DNA from: Hydra vulgaris
Lineage: Eukaryota > Cnidaria > Hydrozoa > Anthoathecata > Hydridae
Assembly: GCF_038396675.1 (NCBI RefSeq)
Contig: NC_088928.1
Span: 61,320,501-61,384,500, forward strand
Reading direction: 5' to 3'
Length of the DNA stretch: 64,000 nucleotides
In this document: positions 1-13,527 of the stretch, piece after piece
Position numbering within the stretch: the first letter of the stretch is position 1
Layout: every line of letters starts with the position of its first letter
The notes under the pieces: model-generated
The model's database searches: none
What the model was told of the DNA's origin: nothing
The model's input: the letters and a program-made list of their open reading frames with translations, nothing else
Program-made: the position numbers and the translations under genes

Positions 1-1229
1 GATTTGGTATCACCCCCAAGTTCTTCGTCCATCACCAGACGGAGAATCCTGTCTAGTACGTGATGCTGACAACCGATAAATTGTGGTATTGTGACACCTT
101 TTAATTTAAACATACGTTGCAACTTCACAACAACTCCATTTCTCTTCCCAGTATTGACGTTTGTTGTATCAGTAATGATCATCTTAATTGAATTCCACAA
201 ATTGTATTCATCAATAAGTTTGGCAATTTTTTCAGCAACAGTTTCAGCTTTGCCATCTTTTAAACGCAGTGCATCAAGTTTCACGTCAGTTCTTTCATTC
301 TGAAGTACAACTACCTGATATTCCTTATCATCTATTCGTTTGCCGTCAAAGTGTAAGGACCACTGTTCCATTTTAAGTTGTTGTATCATTTCTTTTTTTA
401 ATTTACCTGCCTCTTTGAATATGGACTTGTAAATTGCTGATTGACTTGGAGTTGGAATATCAATACCTTGTTGTGATAATACATTGCATATTTTAGCAGC
501 TTTCTTTGTGGAAACTCCACTTGATGTAACCATACTTACAGCAAATTTACTTTTGTAGTGCTTTCTAGTTTTTTTCTGAGTGTCCTCATCATCGTCTTTA
601 TCACCGTCGTCGTCTTCATCATCTTCACTCTTACTTTTGCAGTTTTCAGATTCAGTACCACTGTCTGTGGTAGACAGGACTTGTGATGTGGAAGGTATTG
701 CTGTTCCAGACTGGACTTTCCTTCTCTTGGAAGGGTGAATGGTTTCTTTACTTGCCACTTGTCCTGTTGAGTACCCCACCTGTCCTTTACTTTCTTTTTG
801 TAGGTGGTATAGACGTTTATCTTCCGAGGATAACCACTGGCCATTCACTTTCGTGATGTCAAATAATGCATTGAGAACATCATATTTTCCACGCTTGACA
901 CATTCATCATAGACCTTCAGCACCTTCATAAGCTTTGCTCTTATCACTTGATCAGACACACGTGGAAAATTCAGTTTATTGTCCCACAATTTTGTAATTT
1001 CCTTAGAAATTTGGTCTATTCGTTCTTTTCTTCCTTTAACATATGCTCCGAGAAACTGGTATCTTCCTACGATCTGCAATTGAAGTGGTATTCTGGATTT
1101 TTCATCGAGTGAATGTTCTTCTACAGCCACGCTTCCTCTTCTTCTGTGTGACTCTTAAAATCTCACCAAATTTTTAGTCCAAGTCTTCTTGTTCTTTGTT
1201 ACTGTGGTATGACTTTTCTTGTGAGACAT
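1..1229 (-). pseudogene. hAT-like transposase, broken, runs off left edge
   Basis: Read on the minus strand from an ATG at 1229, a single frame stays open to the window edge except for one TAA at 1155-1157, about 25 codons in. Downstream are a charged N-terminal half, an acidic Asp/Glu run near 590-630, then the pattern FDGK, TDTTNVNTG and GCQHHVLDRIL. The last fits the CxxH block of hAT transposases, and the earlier Asp residues could be catalytic, so I infer a hAT-like DDE enzyme; the exact family is not certain. The same protein is encoded, more decayed, on the plus strand at 8461-9788, with matching stretches such as RVSDQVIRAKL. The C-terminal part lies outside the window. Confidence 0.6.
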
Positions 1230-1527
1230 CATATAATATTGTTACGACTTTACGGATAGCTGAGCGTAAATATCCGTTTAATAAAGTCGTTTAATTAATA
1301 AAATACTTTAACTGTATAGTAATCCAATTATAGTTCGATAATCCAGTCAATGTTGATAACAGTTCGATAATCCAGTCCGTATCCTAACGATAATGCTACA
1401 ACTACTTATACTTCGTACACTTACAGCGTCTTTAGTTCGCTACAGTAGTTCCTTATTAGCTCAGTTACACGCAGAGTACTTCATAGAACTATTCACATTA
1501 TCAACACTGAGCTCTGACAGCAGCTCG

Positions 1528-1560
1528 CTTATATAATTATTTAGAGCTTCCAGAATGTTC
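1528..1560 (-). promoter_or_regulatory. Heat-shock-element-like site plus TATA box
   Basis: Plus-strand TTCnnGAAnnTTC at 1548-1560 is a perfect three-unit heat shock element. About 13 bp nearer the gene is a TATATAAG box on the minus strand (1528-1535). Both lie upstream of the transposase ATG at 1229. The second copy of this transposase has the same order and spacing (8258-8412), which supports a real promoter. Confidence 0.45.
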
Positions 1561-2044
<484 letters not shown>

Positions 2045-2164
2045 ATGAGACTTAAATTTTCAGGAAAATATTTAAATCGCAAATTTCCCTCCATTTAAAA
2101 ATTAATTATAAAATCAAATTAAAAAAAAAAAACAAATAAATACAAAGAAAAGAAATGAAGATAC

Positions 2165-2945
2165 TTATTTAGTATGTTTACTTAACTCCTTCACAATCAG
2201 TTTATCAAATGCTAAAACAGCATATTTTCCGGAATTTCTTGCAATCTTAATTTTCTCAATAAGATCCCGTCGTATTTTATTTGTTACTTCCGAAAAGTCC
2301 TCGTTTATAAAGATCCCTTTTCCTTTTAGCTTCTTAGCATTTTTCGAGATTAGTTCTTTATCTTTATAGTTTAACAGTTTAAGTATAACAGTTCTTAGAG
2401 TATTCATATTATCATAAACTTTTCCAATTCTGTGTGCTCTTTCTAATACTGTATTTTTTAGCTGAGGCTGTTCATTAAAAATTGTTTGAAGTTTTTGTTC
2501 AGTATTTTTGTTCGTAATCCGTAAATTCTTATGTTATTTCTTCTATTTCTGTCTTCAAACTTTCCCATCTTTTCTTTTAGCTCGTGACATAAGTTTTTTG
2601 CCTCGTTCAAATTTTCTTGTACGTTAACAATTTTATTTGATACGTTTGCGGTTTCGCTTTTAATTACTTTGTTTAAATCTTTTTTAAGAGACATAATTTT
2701 TTTATCAATCAAAGTATCTTGAGTGAACTCAATACTTTTCCGTAGGTCTTCAACAGTTTGTTGTAAATTTTTTGTTTTTCTTCTACTAATGACAAACGTT
2801 TAGTAATTGACTCGATCGATTTCAAGATTCTATCCATTTTTTCATTTTGAATTGTTGCATTTCCAAAAATAATCTTCAGAATTGAATTTTCTTGTACTTT
2901 GAATTTTTCTTCCAACATACTTTCAATGTCTTTTTTGCTTGCCAT
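2165..2945 (-). pseudogene. LINE ORF1p-like RNA-binding protein, frameshifted
   Basis: Three overlapping minus-strand pieces (2945-2709, 2712-2458, 2465-2165) form one protein. It starts MASKKDIESMLEEK, continues as a heptad-rich coiled coil, then has RRNNIRIYGL, ERAHRIGKV and RTVILKLLNYKDKELI, followed by a conserved C-terminal segment ending near VLAFDKLIVKE. This order (coiled coil, RRM-like, C-terminal domain) is that of L1-type ORF1p (Transposase_22 family), the nucleic-acid chaperone of non-LTR retrotransposons. Frameshifts near 2710 and 2465 break it. No ORF2 follows downstream, so this is a fragment. Confidence 0.7.
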
Positions 2946-3560
2946 TTTTAGTTTAATGATATTTTTTTATAAGTATAAATATATAAATGTATAGATCCCC
3001 AAATATTCCTTGTATTAGTTTATAAATTTTTAAGTTCATTATCAAGAAATATTTACGTCCGTTCGCAATGAAAACTATGCAGCAAATTATAGGCTTAACC
3101 GAGGGCAAACGGAAAAAAAGGTATGCCTACCACAAACAATCTTTTAAACATAAAAGATGCTCAAAAAAGACTATTCTAAGACTATGCTATAGAGAGACTA
3201 AAACTGCGCCTGCCTATAATAATACGGCCTATAAATAACATTTCCAAAATATGTATACTGCGTTTAATTTGAAAATATTAGTCATTTGGATCAAGAAAAT
3301 TTACTAAACAAAAAGTCTGAATTCATTTCTAAATGCAGACATAAAAATAAGTATCTTTTAAAAAATTATAAAAACAAATGACCAAACTAAGATTATCCAA
3401 ATTCCAAAGAATTTTTTTCATGAATAAGATGTTAAATTTTTTAATGGTGCAACTTCCTGGTTGCAAATTAACTATTTATTACATAATTAATTATAACAAT
3501 TCCCAATTTCCTATGAAATAATTATTTTTAAAATTTGAATTTTTTGACGTTTCGACAATC
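2946..3560. other. Non-coding, no recognised feature
   Basis: AT-rich sequence just upstream of the ORF1p-like start; possibly the 5' UTR of that LINE. Nothing else recognised. Confidence 0.3.
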
Positions 3561-3563
3561 TTC

Positions 3564-3627
3564 CTGATGGAGAAACAATTGGTTAAAGAAACCTACTGAT
3601 GGAGAAACAATTGGTTAAAGAAAAATG
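3564..3627. repeat. 32-bp tandem duplication beside a (TA)n tract
   Basis: Two near-identical 32-bp units beginning CTGATGGAGAAACAATTGG at 3564 and 3596. They are followed by GTAGATAAGTGTTTTTACT and a (TA)n tract. A very similar tail, TTAGATAAGTG plus (TA)n, occurs at 23747-23770, so both may be ends of one element family, possibly Penelope-like. Confidence 0.5.
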
Positions 3628-3653
3628 TAGATAAGTGTTTTTACTAATATAAA

Positions 3654-3765
<112 letters not shown>

Positions 3766-4036
3766 AATGTAAAATAAAAAAGGAATTTTTTTTTAAAAAA
3801 GTTCCTAAAATAATGGATTCAGATAGTATCATACACAAGCATTCCACATAATCTTGGTTCACAAGCATAAAAATTTGGACTTGAAATACATAAAAATCTA
3901 TTAGCCGAGAGATTTACTGATTTTATGTCAGATTCAGCTTCTTTCACTCTTAAAAATAACAATTTCTACTTTAACGATTAACTGTTTTGCAAAATTACAG
4001 AAACAGCCGTGGCACAGATTTTGCACTAGACTATGC

Positions 4037-5163
4037 TTGTCTTACTATCGGCTTTTAAGAAGCAACAATGCTTTTTCCAAAATTTTACCAAAATGTTTAT
4101 TAAAAGAAGGAGTTAAAATTGTTGAACAGTTTTATTTTAGATATGTTGATAATGGTTTCAACGTATTGCCAAAATGTCTAGATGTTGCTAATATCCTAAT
4201 GTCCTTTACAGAATTATACAATTCAGTTAATTTTACAATTGATTTTGGCATCAAATTCACAAAGAACAAAAAAATATATAATGTAAATAATTTTCTAAAC
4301 ATATCCTTGAAAACAACAAATACATAAAAACCTTTTCATAAAGAAACAAACGCTCGTGACAATTTAAGCTTTAACAGTCATTATCTGTACTACATTAAAA
4401 AAAAAAAACATATCTTATAACCTTGTTAAAAGAATAATCGTTTTTACTTCTGATTATGCTGCAGAAAAACTACGTCTAGCAGAATTTAAAGTATGGTTAA
4501 AAGAGTGTCATTACCCTGATTATGTTATAGCGAAAGCATTTCATAATGCAAAGTTACAAGGGCCAGCGCCAATAAAACAAACGAAAAAAGTTTTTCCTTT
4601 GGTCACTACTTGCTATTGTAGTTTCAACTGCCAATTTTAACTGAAGCAATTTAATGAAAAAAATAATGTATAATGAATAAAATTTTTTTTTAAGTATTTA
4701 ACCAGTAATTGCCTACAAACAACCACCAAACTTACTGAGACAAATAACGTGTTCAAATTTTCACTCTACGTCATCAATCAAAGAAATGGGGCTATTCGAA
4801 TGCAAAAACAGTCGATGTAAAATCTGCCGGTTTTATTTACAAGAAGTAGAGACACCTAATGGCACTGCTGGAACATTAAAAGTCACATTATATGTAATAG
4901 CAAAAATGTCATTTATTATCTAAAATGCGTATCATGTAATGGGCTATTTACTTATACTTGAAAAAAACAGTTTAAGAAACCGCACAAATGGACATATTTC
5001 TAGTTGCAAAACTTGCAATTCAGATAGAACAGATAGATTCGACAATTATGTATATGATTGCATGAAAATACACAAAAAAAGTATGGAGCCACTCCTTCAG
5101 CATCTTGTTTTTCTCGAACTAAAAAGTGAAAATAATTTGTTTATCTATGAAAATTTAAAATAA
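4037..5163 (+). pseudogene. Penelope-like element: RT end and GIY-YIG region, decayed
   Basis: The 96-codon piece at 4037-4327 contains RYVDNGFNVLPK, matching the RYVDDxF catalytic block of Penelope-like reverse transcriptases, with one catalytic Asp changed to Asn. Further down, in shifting frames, come CKNSRCKIC, IYLKCVSCNGLF and RNRTNGHISSCK. These resemble the zinc-binding plus GIY-YIG endonuclease end of such elements, and an open piece lies at 4939-5163. Several stops and frameshifts lie between. The reading direction is opposite to the better preserved Penelope-like gene at 61813-63372, which has the same domain order. The N-terminal RT half is absent. Confidence 0.6.
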
Positions 5164-6822
5164 CATAACAATGGTAACTCATAGTTATAAAACTGCAATT
5201 AAATATTTCTATTACATAACTTTTTACATATATCAAAATTGTGATAACAACATTTCTAATAGTACTACTGATGAAAAATACTCTAGGTCTCTACTACTAG
5301 TTGTATATAAGTTAATCTAAATTTACTAAGCATACATTGAAGCTTATAGCGAACTTCAGATGGTATACTCATTTTGATAACCCATAAAAATAATTTTGCA
5401 CAATTTTTTCATATTTGAATTACTTTAAATAAAATCAAGTTAAGAAACATACTTTTTAATACTTCAAAATTATGAAACTATTTTAAGATGTATAATTTAA
5501 GATGACAAAGATAAAAACTAATTAAAAAAAAAGCAACAGAGTCTGGCAATTGAAGCATGACAAATAGAGCATAACAATTTTAATTTAAATAAAAAAATAG
5601 TTTAACATTTTTAAAGACTAAAGTCAAAAAAAGCTTTTGTTTTTAAAAATAGATTGAAATCAATCTATTATTAAAAAGTGTTAAACCTCTTTGTAATCAT
5701 GGCAATGCCACATTGCAATGCTTATCATTAATGATAATATTGTAAAAGTACACAAAGGTTTTTAACACTATATTATATTATATTTCACAACATTATATTA
5801 TATTTCTAAAGAGCATGATATTGTTGCCTTATATAAGATGCATTTTTTTTTTTGATATGATAAAGCAGGCGATCATCAAATTGTTCGTCCAATTTAAAAA
5901 AAAAAAGCAGTGGTAATGTTTTACAAGCTTAAGTGTGTTAAGCTTCGGCACTACCACAAACCATATAAACTAATTCATTGTACCAAAAAGCTGAAAATTT
6001 TGCCAAAAACAGAATATTCTTCAATTTCACCTATAGTAAAATGTTATTCCCGCGGAGATAAACTACTAAATGGAAAAAGTTGTCTGTTTAGTAGATACAC
6101 CTTCTCTAATTAATGGTTTTGGCAATTATTCATAATTCAAAGAAGACTTTAATACAGTCATGTTACTACTCTTAGAGAAACTTACTGTAAATGACTCTAT
6201 TTCTGAATGAACAACTAATTTTTAAATGGAAATGCATTTAAATGTTTGATTTAAGTTCATTTAATCAGCAATATAGTTTTCTTGCTATTCGATTTTTGGT
6301 CAATTTTAATTAATATCATGTGTGTGACAAAATCACGCGGGTTTTTTTCATTATTATGTTATGGCCATGTTGTATTGATACTTGGACATGTTTATATTTT
6401 TACAAAACTTAGGAACTACAATATTTTATGGGTTTCAGATTTAACAAATTCATGCATTGTGGAAACTGTGCACTCTGCCTGTTCACCCTCTTTTATTATT
6501 TATTTGCCATGACATTTGGCAAAGGGACCTTTTTATTGTATTTTTTTACCAGAGTCCATTCACTGCGTGTTTTTTTTTCAAAATAGTTTCTAACTTGACA
6601 TACGCATGAACATTTTTTAGTTTGGAGTTTGCATAATTTCTAAAAGTATCAACATTAATCGTCAAAAACCCTGCTGACGCCCATGTATTATTTAATAATA
6701 TATTATGACCTTTGACTTGCAGTCTAATAGTTTTTAATTTATGTTCTTTGTACAATACTAAATCAAATTTTGTTAACATGTGTTAAAACAGCTTGAAAAT
6801 CATGTTTATCATCTTTATCATT
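5164..6822. other. AT-rich, no supported gene
   Basis: Short open frames at 5910-6113, 6282-6512 (+) and 6546-6779 (-) show no family features I recognise and no clear coding signal. I treat them as chance frames or old repeat debris. Confidence 0.3.
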
Positions 6823-6882
6823 GTCCTCAAAGTCAATGTCCTCAAAGTCATTGTCCTCAAAATCATTGTCCTCAAAGTCAAT
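6823..6882. repeat. 15-bp tandem repeat, 4 units
   Basis: Four 15-bp units of the form GTCCTCAAAGTCAAT. Because 15 is a multiple of three, the minus strand reads as an acidic DFEDN repeat, continued by DKDDKH. It may be the acidic end of a lost coding sequence. Confidence 0.7.
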
Positions 6883-8217
6883 GTCATATTAAATTTTTAA
6901 TCCTAAGCAATTGGTTAGGTTTTTCTGTATTATGCATGTAAAATATATTTTGCATCAAGTTGTTATGGTTTAATGAAGTGCTTCTTTTATTTTTACTTCT
7001 AGAAAAATTGCTTCTCAATTTGGTAATTGACAAATAAATGTTTATGTGTTTGTAATTTTTCTATTTTTAAACAAACGAATATTTGAACACATTATACATC
7101 AAAGTAATCTTTTGAAGCAAGATACTAAACCTTACGCCAGATTTGATCTTGACCAATTTAACTAAAACTAAATAAAACTATTATATATTTATACGGACTA
7201 TGATTGTAATACTTAATTAAATATGTTCCATTTAACGAAAAAACTGTACAATAGAATATTTATAAAGATATAGTTATTTCTTTTAATGTATAGAACTATT
7301 CAATAATGATATATATTATCAAAATTATAACTGCATCATAACAATATAACTTCTATTCAAGATGATATATTAATAATATACTATAAACCTTATATAATAA
7401 TGTTATTATTTTATACAACAAAATTTTATGTTATAATAATAAAATAATAGCATCTTGGTTTATATACATTAGATACATTAGATTTAACTTAGTTAATAAT
7501 ATAATATCTTAACTTTATGATTACCATTAAGATTTTATATCAATATTTATTTATAATCTCACATCATAATGTATATAATTTGAATATATTAAGATCCTAT
7601 TTTCTGCTGTTTCACTATTATAATAACATAGTAATTTAATATTATTATACAGAAATCAAAAGTATAACAACATTATTAATATATAATATTATTATCATAT
7701 ACGATGGTATATTACTAGAATTTATAATAATACAACACCTTAATAAGATGTTAAATTATTATGATGCAGCATGGCCTAGTATATAAAACGACCGAATTTG
7801 TTGCATTGAAGGCAAAAATTTTCGGGCTGATTTTATAAAGTTTTAGCTTCAAAATCAAAACCTTGGTTTTGATTTTGAGTATTTTTATTAAAGACTTAAT
7901 TTAAGTTTAAATAATTAACTTGATTAGCCTTAAAATTTTAACTAATATTATTACCAAAACTCTTAATCTAAAGTTATTTAGACAATTAACATATGATAAA
8001 TCATGGCCATTAGGGTTGTTACTTTTTGACTTTTTTTTTAAAAATATAATTTCCTGCGTCATAAATCGATGAGGTTGGTAGGTTGTAAAAAAACGCCACC
8101 CTGCAATTAAAATTACGAATCATCATTTATTTAATCTTGTTAATGCTACTACTAACACGTGTGGCTTTGCTGAAAATTATTTAAAACTTGTATAGATTAG
8201 AAGTGTTTAGAACTTTA
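6883..8217. other. Very AT-rich spacer
   Basis: Stretch 7150-7790 is almost only A and T with many TAATAAT motifs. No gene or terminal repeat recognised. Confidence 0.4.
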
Positions 8218-8412
8218 GAATGTTTTGGAAAATTTCATAATATTTTAGACGACTTTAGAACATTCTGGAACAATTTAGAATATTCTGGAACAATTAAGGT
8301 TATTCTAGAACAATTTAAAATATTCTAGAACAACTTAGAACGTTCTGGAACAGTTTAGAACATTCTGGAATAATTTAGAATATTCTAGAACAATTTAGAC
8401 TGTGTATATATA
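8218..8412 (+). promoter_or_regulatory. Array of heat-shock-element-like 20-mers plus TATA box
   Basis: About nine imperfect copies of a 20-bp unit (consensus ATTCTGGAACAATTTAGAAT). Five junctions give a perfect GAAnnTTCnnGAA, starting at 8258, 8278, 8338, 8358 and 8378, and the others keep two of three blocks. A TATATATA box follows at 8404-8412, 49 bp before the ATG at 8461. This is the binding layout of trimeric heat shock factor, and the 20-bp spacing puts sites near the same helical face. The other copy of this transposase has one such site at 1548-1560. Heat inducibility is inferred. Confidence 0.55.
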
Positions 8413-8460
8413 GCTGCTTATCTAATTTTATAGTTATATAGTTATTAGAGAAACAACACA

Positions 8461-9788
8461 TGGCGACGTACAAGTCTAGCAATAGTAGCATTCTGAAGAA
8501 CAAAGATGTCTGGACCAAATATCTGATAAAATTTGTAGACTCTCATAAAAGAAGAAGAATGGTCTCTTTGGAAGAATATTCACTGGAAGAAAAGTGCAGA
8601 ATGTCTCTCTCTTCAAAAGCAAATTAACGGACACTACAATTTCCTTGGACCAAAAATCAAAGGAAGAAAAGAGCAAATAGCGGAAATTTCCAAAGAAGTC
8701 ACCAAATTGTGGAAGAATAAACTGAATTTTACTCGTGTATCTGATCAAGTTATACGAGCAAAGCTTAATAAAATACTAAAATGTTATGATGAATGTGTCA
8801 AGCGGGGAAGCTACAAACCCCTTGATGAAATTTTTGATATTACTAAAGGGAATGGAATATGGTTATCTTCCGAGGACAAGCGATTGTACCATATCCAAGT
8901 GGAAAGTAAAGAAACAGTGGGATACTCTACAGGCTTATCGGCCAGTAAAGAAATGATCCATCCCTCCAAAAGACAAAAACTTTCTAAAAGGTCATCCAAC
9001 TCATTATCTTACAATCCTGGTTTTAGTGATTCTGACTGAGGCTGACGACAGTGAATATGAAAATGACAACGATGAAGAAGAAGAAGATAAGACTACTCCT
9101 ACACCAAGCAGAAAACATCATAAAAGCAAAATTGCGGTCAACTTGGTGACCTATACAAGAGTATCAACAAACAAAACTGCTACATATGCAAGCAATTGGC
9201 TTGTGAAGGCATTGACATCTCAACTCCATGTCAATCAGCTATTTACAAGTCAACAATCAGAGAGGCAATCAAGCTGAAAAAAGAAATGATTGAAAAGTTG
9301 CATATGAAAATTGGCCCTTGCCCTTTAATGGCAAGCACATCAACAGAATTATCAAGTGGTCGTCCTTAAAAATAAAAGAAGAGAAATCAAATTGGATGTC
9401 TTGGGCTTGATGGCAGGGGAAAAACTATTGCTCAAGAAATTTCTAAAGTCTTCGATAAATTTCACGTATGGAATTCAATACAGATGATTGCTGCAGATAC
9501 CACCAGCGTTAACACTGGAAAAAGAGTTATGTTGTAATATTGCAACAAATGTTCACAGAGAGACACATCAACAAACCTCAGTTTATCAGTTGTCGACACC
9601 ATGTATTAGATAGAATCCTTCGTTTGGTGATGGATGAAGAACTTGAAAGTAAAACACAATCGCCGAACATCGAATATCAATTTGTATCTCAACTGTTGAA
9701 GGAGTACGAACAACTGAAAACACAGTTTGATAACGTAATAGAAGTAATTCTCGAAACATTTTTAGGTTATTTAGTTGCTCTGTGGTAG
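8461..9788 (+). pseudogene. hAT-like transposase, second broken copy
   Basis: The ATG at 8461 opens a protein starting MATYKSSNSSIL. It is frameshifted near 8610 in a CT run, continues to 9039 (KLNFTRVSDQVIRAKL and SSEDKRLYH), shifts again into an acidic stretch EYENDNDEEEED at 9026-9277, and resurfaces at 9540-9788 with the CxxH-type block CRHHVLDRIL. Each part matches the minus-strand copy at 1-1229. Its 3' end is cut by the TIR element starting at 9781. Several frameshifts make it non-functional. Confidence 0.6.
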
Positions 9789-10347
9789 ATTATTCCAGTG
9801 GTCTGAATTATTCCATTTCTTGCGTAAAACTCAAAACGAGGATGCGTTTTTAAATTATAGCTGTTAGTTTTTCCGTATTTTGTTGACACTCAAAAAAATT
9901 AAAATGCAAGACCGGAATTTTTTTTATTACTTAATAGACTACCTGCCCCAACCAAACCCTCAGTTGATGTAGCAGCACTCCCTTGCGAATCGGGCTATAA
10001 GATAGTCAATGTAGTAGCATTCCTTTGCGAGTCAGACTATAAGAAAGTTGATGTAGCAGCACTCCGTTGCGAGTCAGGCTATAAGATAGTCGATGTAGAA
10101 ACACTCCGCGCATGATTTACAGCATAAAAAATAAAAATAAAAGCATTGAAATAATCTACTATAGTCGTAGATTATTCCATCCGCCTGAAATATTTCGTCC
10201 CAATGCGTAAAAATCAAAACATAATATTATTACATATTTTCGGACTCAGAAGGAACATTTCTAACAGCTATAATTTAAAAACGCATCCTCGTTTTGAGTT
10301 TTACGCAAGAACTGGAATAATTCAGACCACTGGAATAATCTACCACA
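9781..10347. mobile_element. Non-autonomous TIR element with internal minisatellite
   Basis: The first and last ~85-90 bp are inverted copies: TGTGGTAGATTATTCCAG at 9781 and its complement ending at 10347. They differ at only a few positions. The flanks share GCTC (9777-9780 and 10348-10351), a possible 4-bp target duplication. There is no coding capacity. It interrupts the hAT-like copy at one side and abuts a SINE at the other. Confidence 0.6.
9962..10125. repeat. 42-bp tandem repeat, ~4 units
   Basis: The block ATGTAGCAGCACTC recurs at 9967, 10009, 10051 and 10093, giving a 42-bp period with modest divergence. It forms the core of the TIR element. Confidence 0.8.
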
Positions 10348-10515
10348 GCTCCCGGAAGTCCTTGCGGTCTTATCACGGATCACCGCGAAAGAGCATTTAA
10401 CTAGAAGTTCACGCCTCCTTCCTTACCAATGTCGCTTATTGAGTTAGAGCCGGCGTCAAACCTCGAATCTTTAGGTTCTGAGCAAGAACTCTAACCACTG
10501 CGCCACGGCTGCTCT
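10348..10515 (-). mobile_element. tRNA-derived SINE
   Basis: On the minus strand the unit begins GCCGTGGCGCAGTGGTTAG, a near-perfect RNA polymerase III A box (10491-10505). It then shows GATTCGAGG at 10461-10469, a recognisable B box. The spacing is that of a tRNA-like head, followed by a tRNA-unrelated body to 10348. The tail joins the TIR element, which may have inserted into it. No intact tRNA is expected. Confidence 0.55.
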
Positions 10516-10562
10516 AGTTAAAACATGTTTATATCCTTCTGAAAATAAATCTTCCATCAGAC

Positions 10563-11091
10563 TAGGCCTGTAATTCAAGCCGAACGAGCCAAGCTTGCCA
10601 GGGCTCGGCTTGGCTTGTTTACATATTAAGAGTGTTCAGGCTCGGCTCGAGCTCGTTTCGAACATAAAATTCTTTGTTCGAGTTCGGTTCGTTAAGGATT
10701 AGTATTGTTTGAGCTCGGCTCGTTTTACATGTTGCTCGAGCTCGACTGGTTTAAAACTCGAAATAATTATTGTATCCTGTTAGTTTAAAGCTCGTTTAGT
10801 AAAAAAAAATTGTTCGTTAAAGGCTCGTCTATAAATAATGCAAGTCCAAATCAACAAACAACATAAACAATCCTACAGTCTATTAAACATGCAAATAAAC
10901 AACATAATGAAATAAGATCCCACAAATCTAATAGTTCAAAATAAAAGTTAAAACTAATAGTTCAATGTTCAAACTTAATGTTCAAAGTTTAAACATAATG
11001 TAAACTCTCACAAACATAGTAATTCCTATTAAACACTGCACCCTAATAGTTAAAATTACATTTTCACAAATATAATTGCTCTCATTGCATT

Positions 11092-11181
<90 letters not shown>

Positions 11182-11319
11182 GAGCTTTATTCGAGCCTAT
11201 ATGAACGAGCTTATGATGTTCAAGCTCGGCTCGTTTACCATTCGAGCCGAACATGAACGAGCTCTTGTCGAGCCGATCACCGAGCCGTTCACGAACACGA
11301 GCCAGAATTTACAGCCCTA
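10563..11319. mobile_element. Non-autonomous hAT-type transposon with GAGC-rich ends
   Basis: The element is flanked by a perfect 8-bp direct repeat CATCAGAC (10555-10562 and 11320-11327), typical of hAT insertion. The ends are TAGGCCTGTAATTC at left and, in complement, TAGGGCTGTAAATTC at right. Both subterminal 150-250 bp are crowded with GGCTCG/CGAGC motifs in both orientations, plausible transposase binding sites. The centre holds a (TA)n tract and no coding sequence. Confidence 0.8.
11094..11180. repeat. (TA)n microsatellite inside the hAT-type element
   Basis: Pure TA alternation; the open frames reading YIYIY through it are artefacts. Confidence 0.95.
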
Positions 11320-11429
11320 CATCAGACTAGCAGTACCCTTTAATATTGTAATTAATGTATTAGTTGTTTGATATTTACTACTTTTTTTAAAGTATCTTTT
11401 TCTATTCATTAATCCATGTTGAAAAATCT

Positions 11430-12895
<1,466 letters not shown>

Positions 12896-13472
12896 AGTTC
12901 AAAACTGGTAATTAAACAAAAAAATAAAAAAGGTTTTAGCTACCATTAACAGTGTTTTACCAAAAGCCCGGGGAAAAGGGGGTAAGTGGAACTGAAAAAT
13001 TTGCAATTTTTAATTTTTTTGTTATTAAAATTCTTAAAATCGTTTCCTTTTTCTAGAATAATAATTTATTTTTATAAAAACAGTAAAACAGGTTGTGCCC
13101 CCCCTCACCCATTACCACCACCCCCACTACCACCATCATCACCAGCTCATTGCTGAAAGTGTAAAAATGAGATAAAGGAGGTATAATGTGTTATATAACT
13201 AAACAAAAAATGCTTTTTATAAATCCATGAAACATATTTAATGGAACAATAAAATACAGTACAATACTAAATAAAGATTAATTTTTAAACATTGTCAAGC
13301 CAATAAGTTTTTGTTTGGATTACGCGGCACTAAGCACAGACAATCCAATTTAACTTTCGCCCTAACTTTTGCTCCATTAAGTGTATTACTCCTTCTTCTC
13401 AACCAGTGTTTACATAAGTAGAGTCTCCACCAATTGCTGTTAAGTGTGTGTAATTTTTCTCGTTTTAGTATA
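12896..13472. other. Non-coding
   Basis: Contains GGGGGTAAGTGGAACTG near 12978 and a C-rich patch at 13100-13145 made of CCACC/ACCACC. No gene recognised. Confidence 0.3.
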
Positions 13473-13527
13473 GGGGAGATCTACATCTAATGCTTCGGTT
13501 CAAACTGAAGTAGAACTTGATTCCCAA

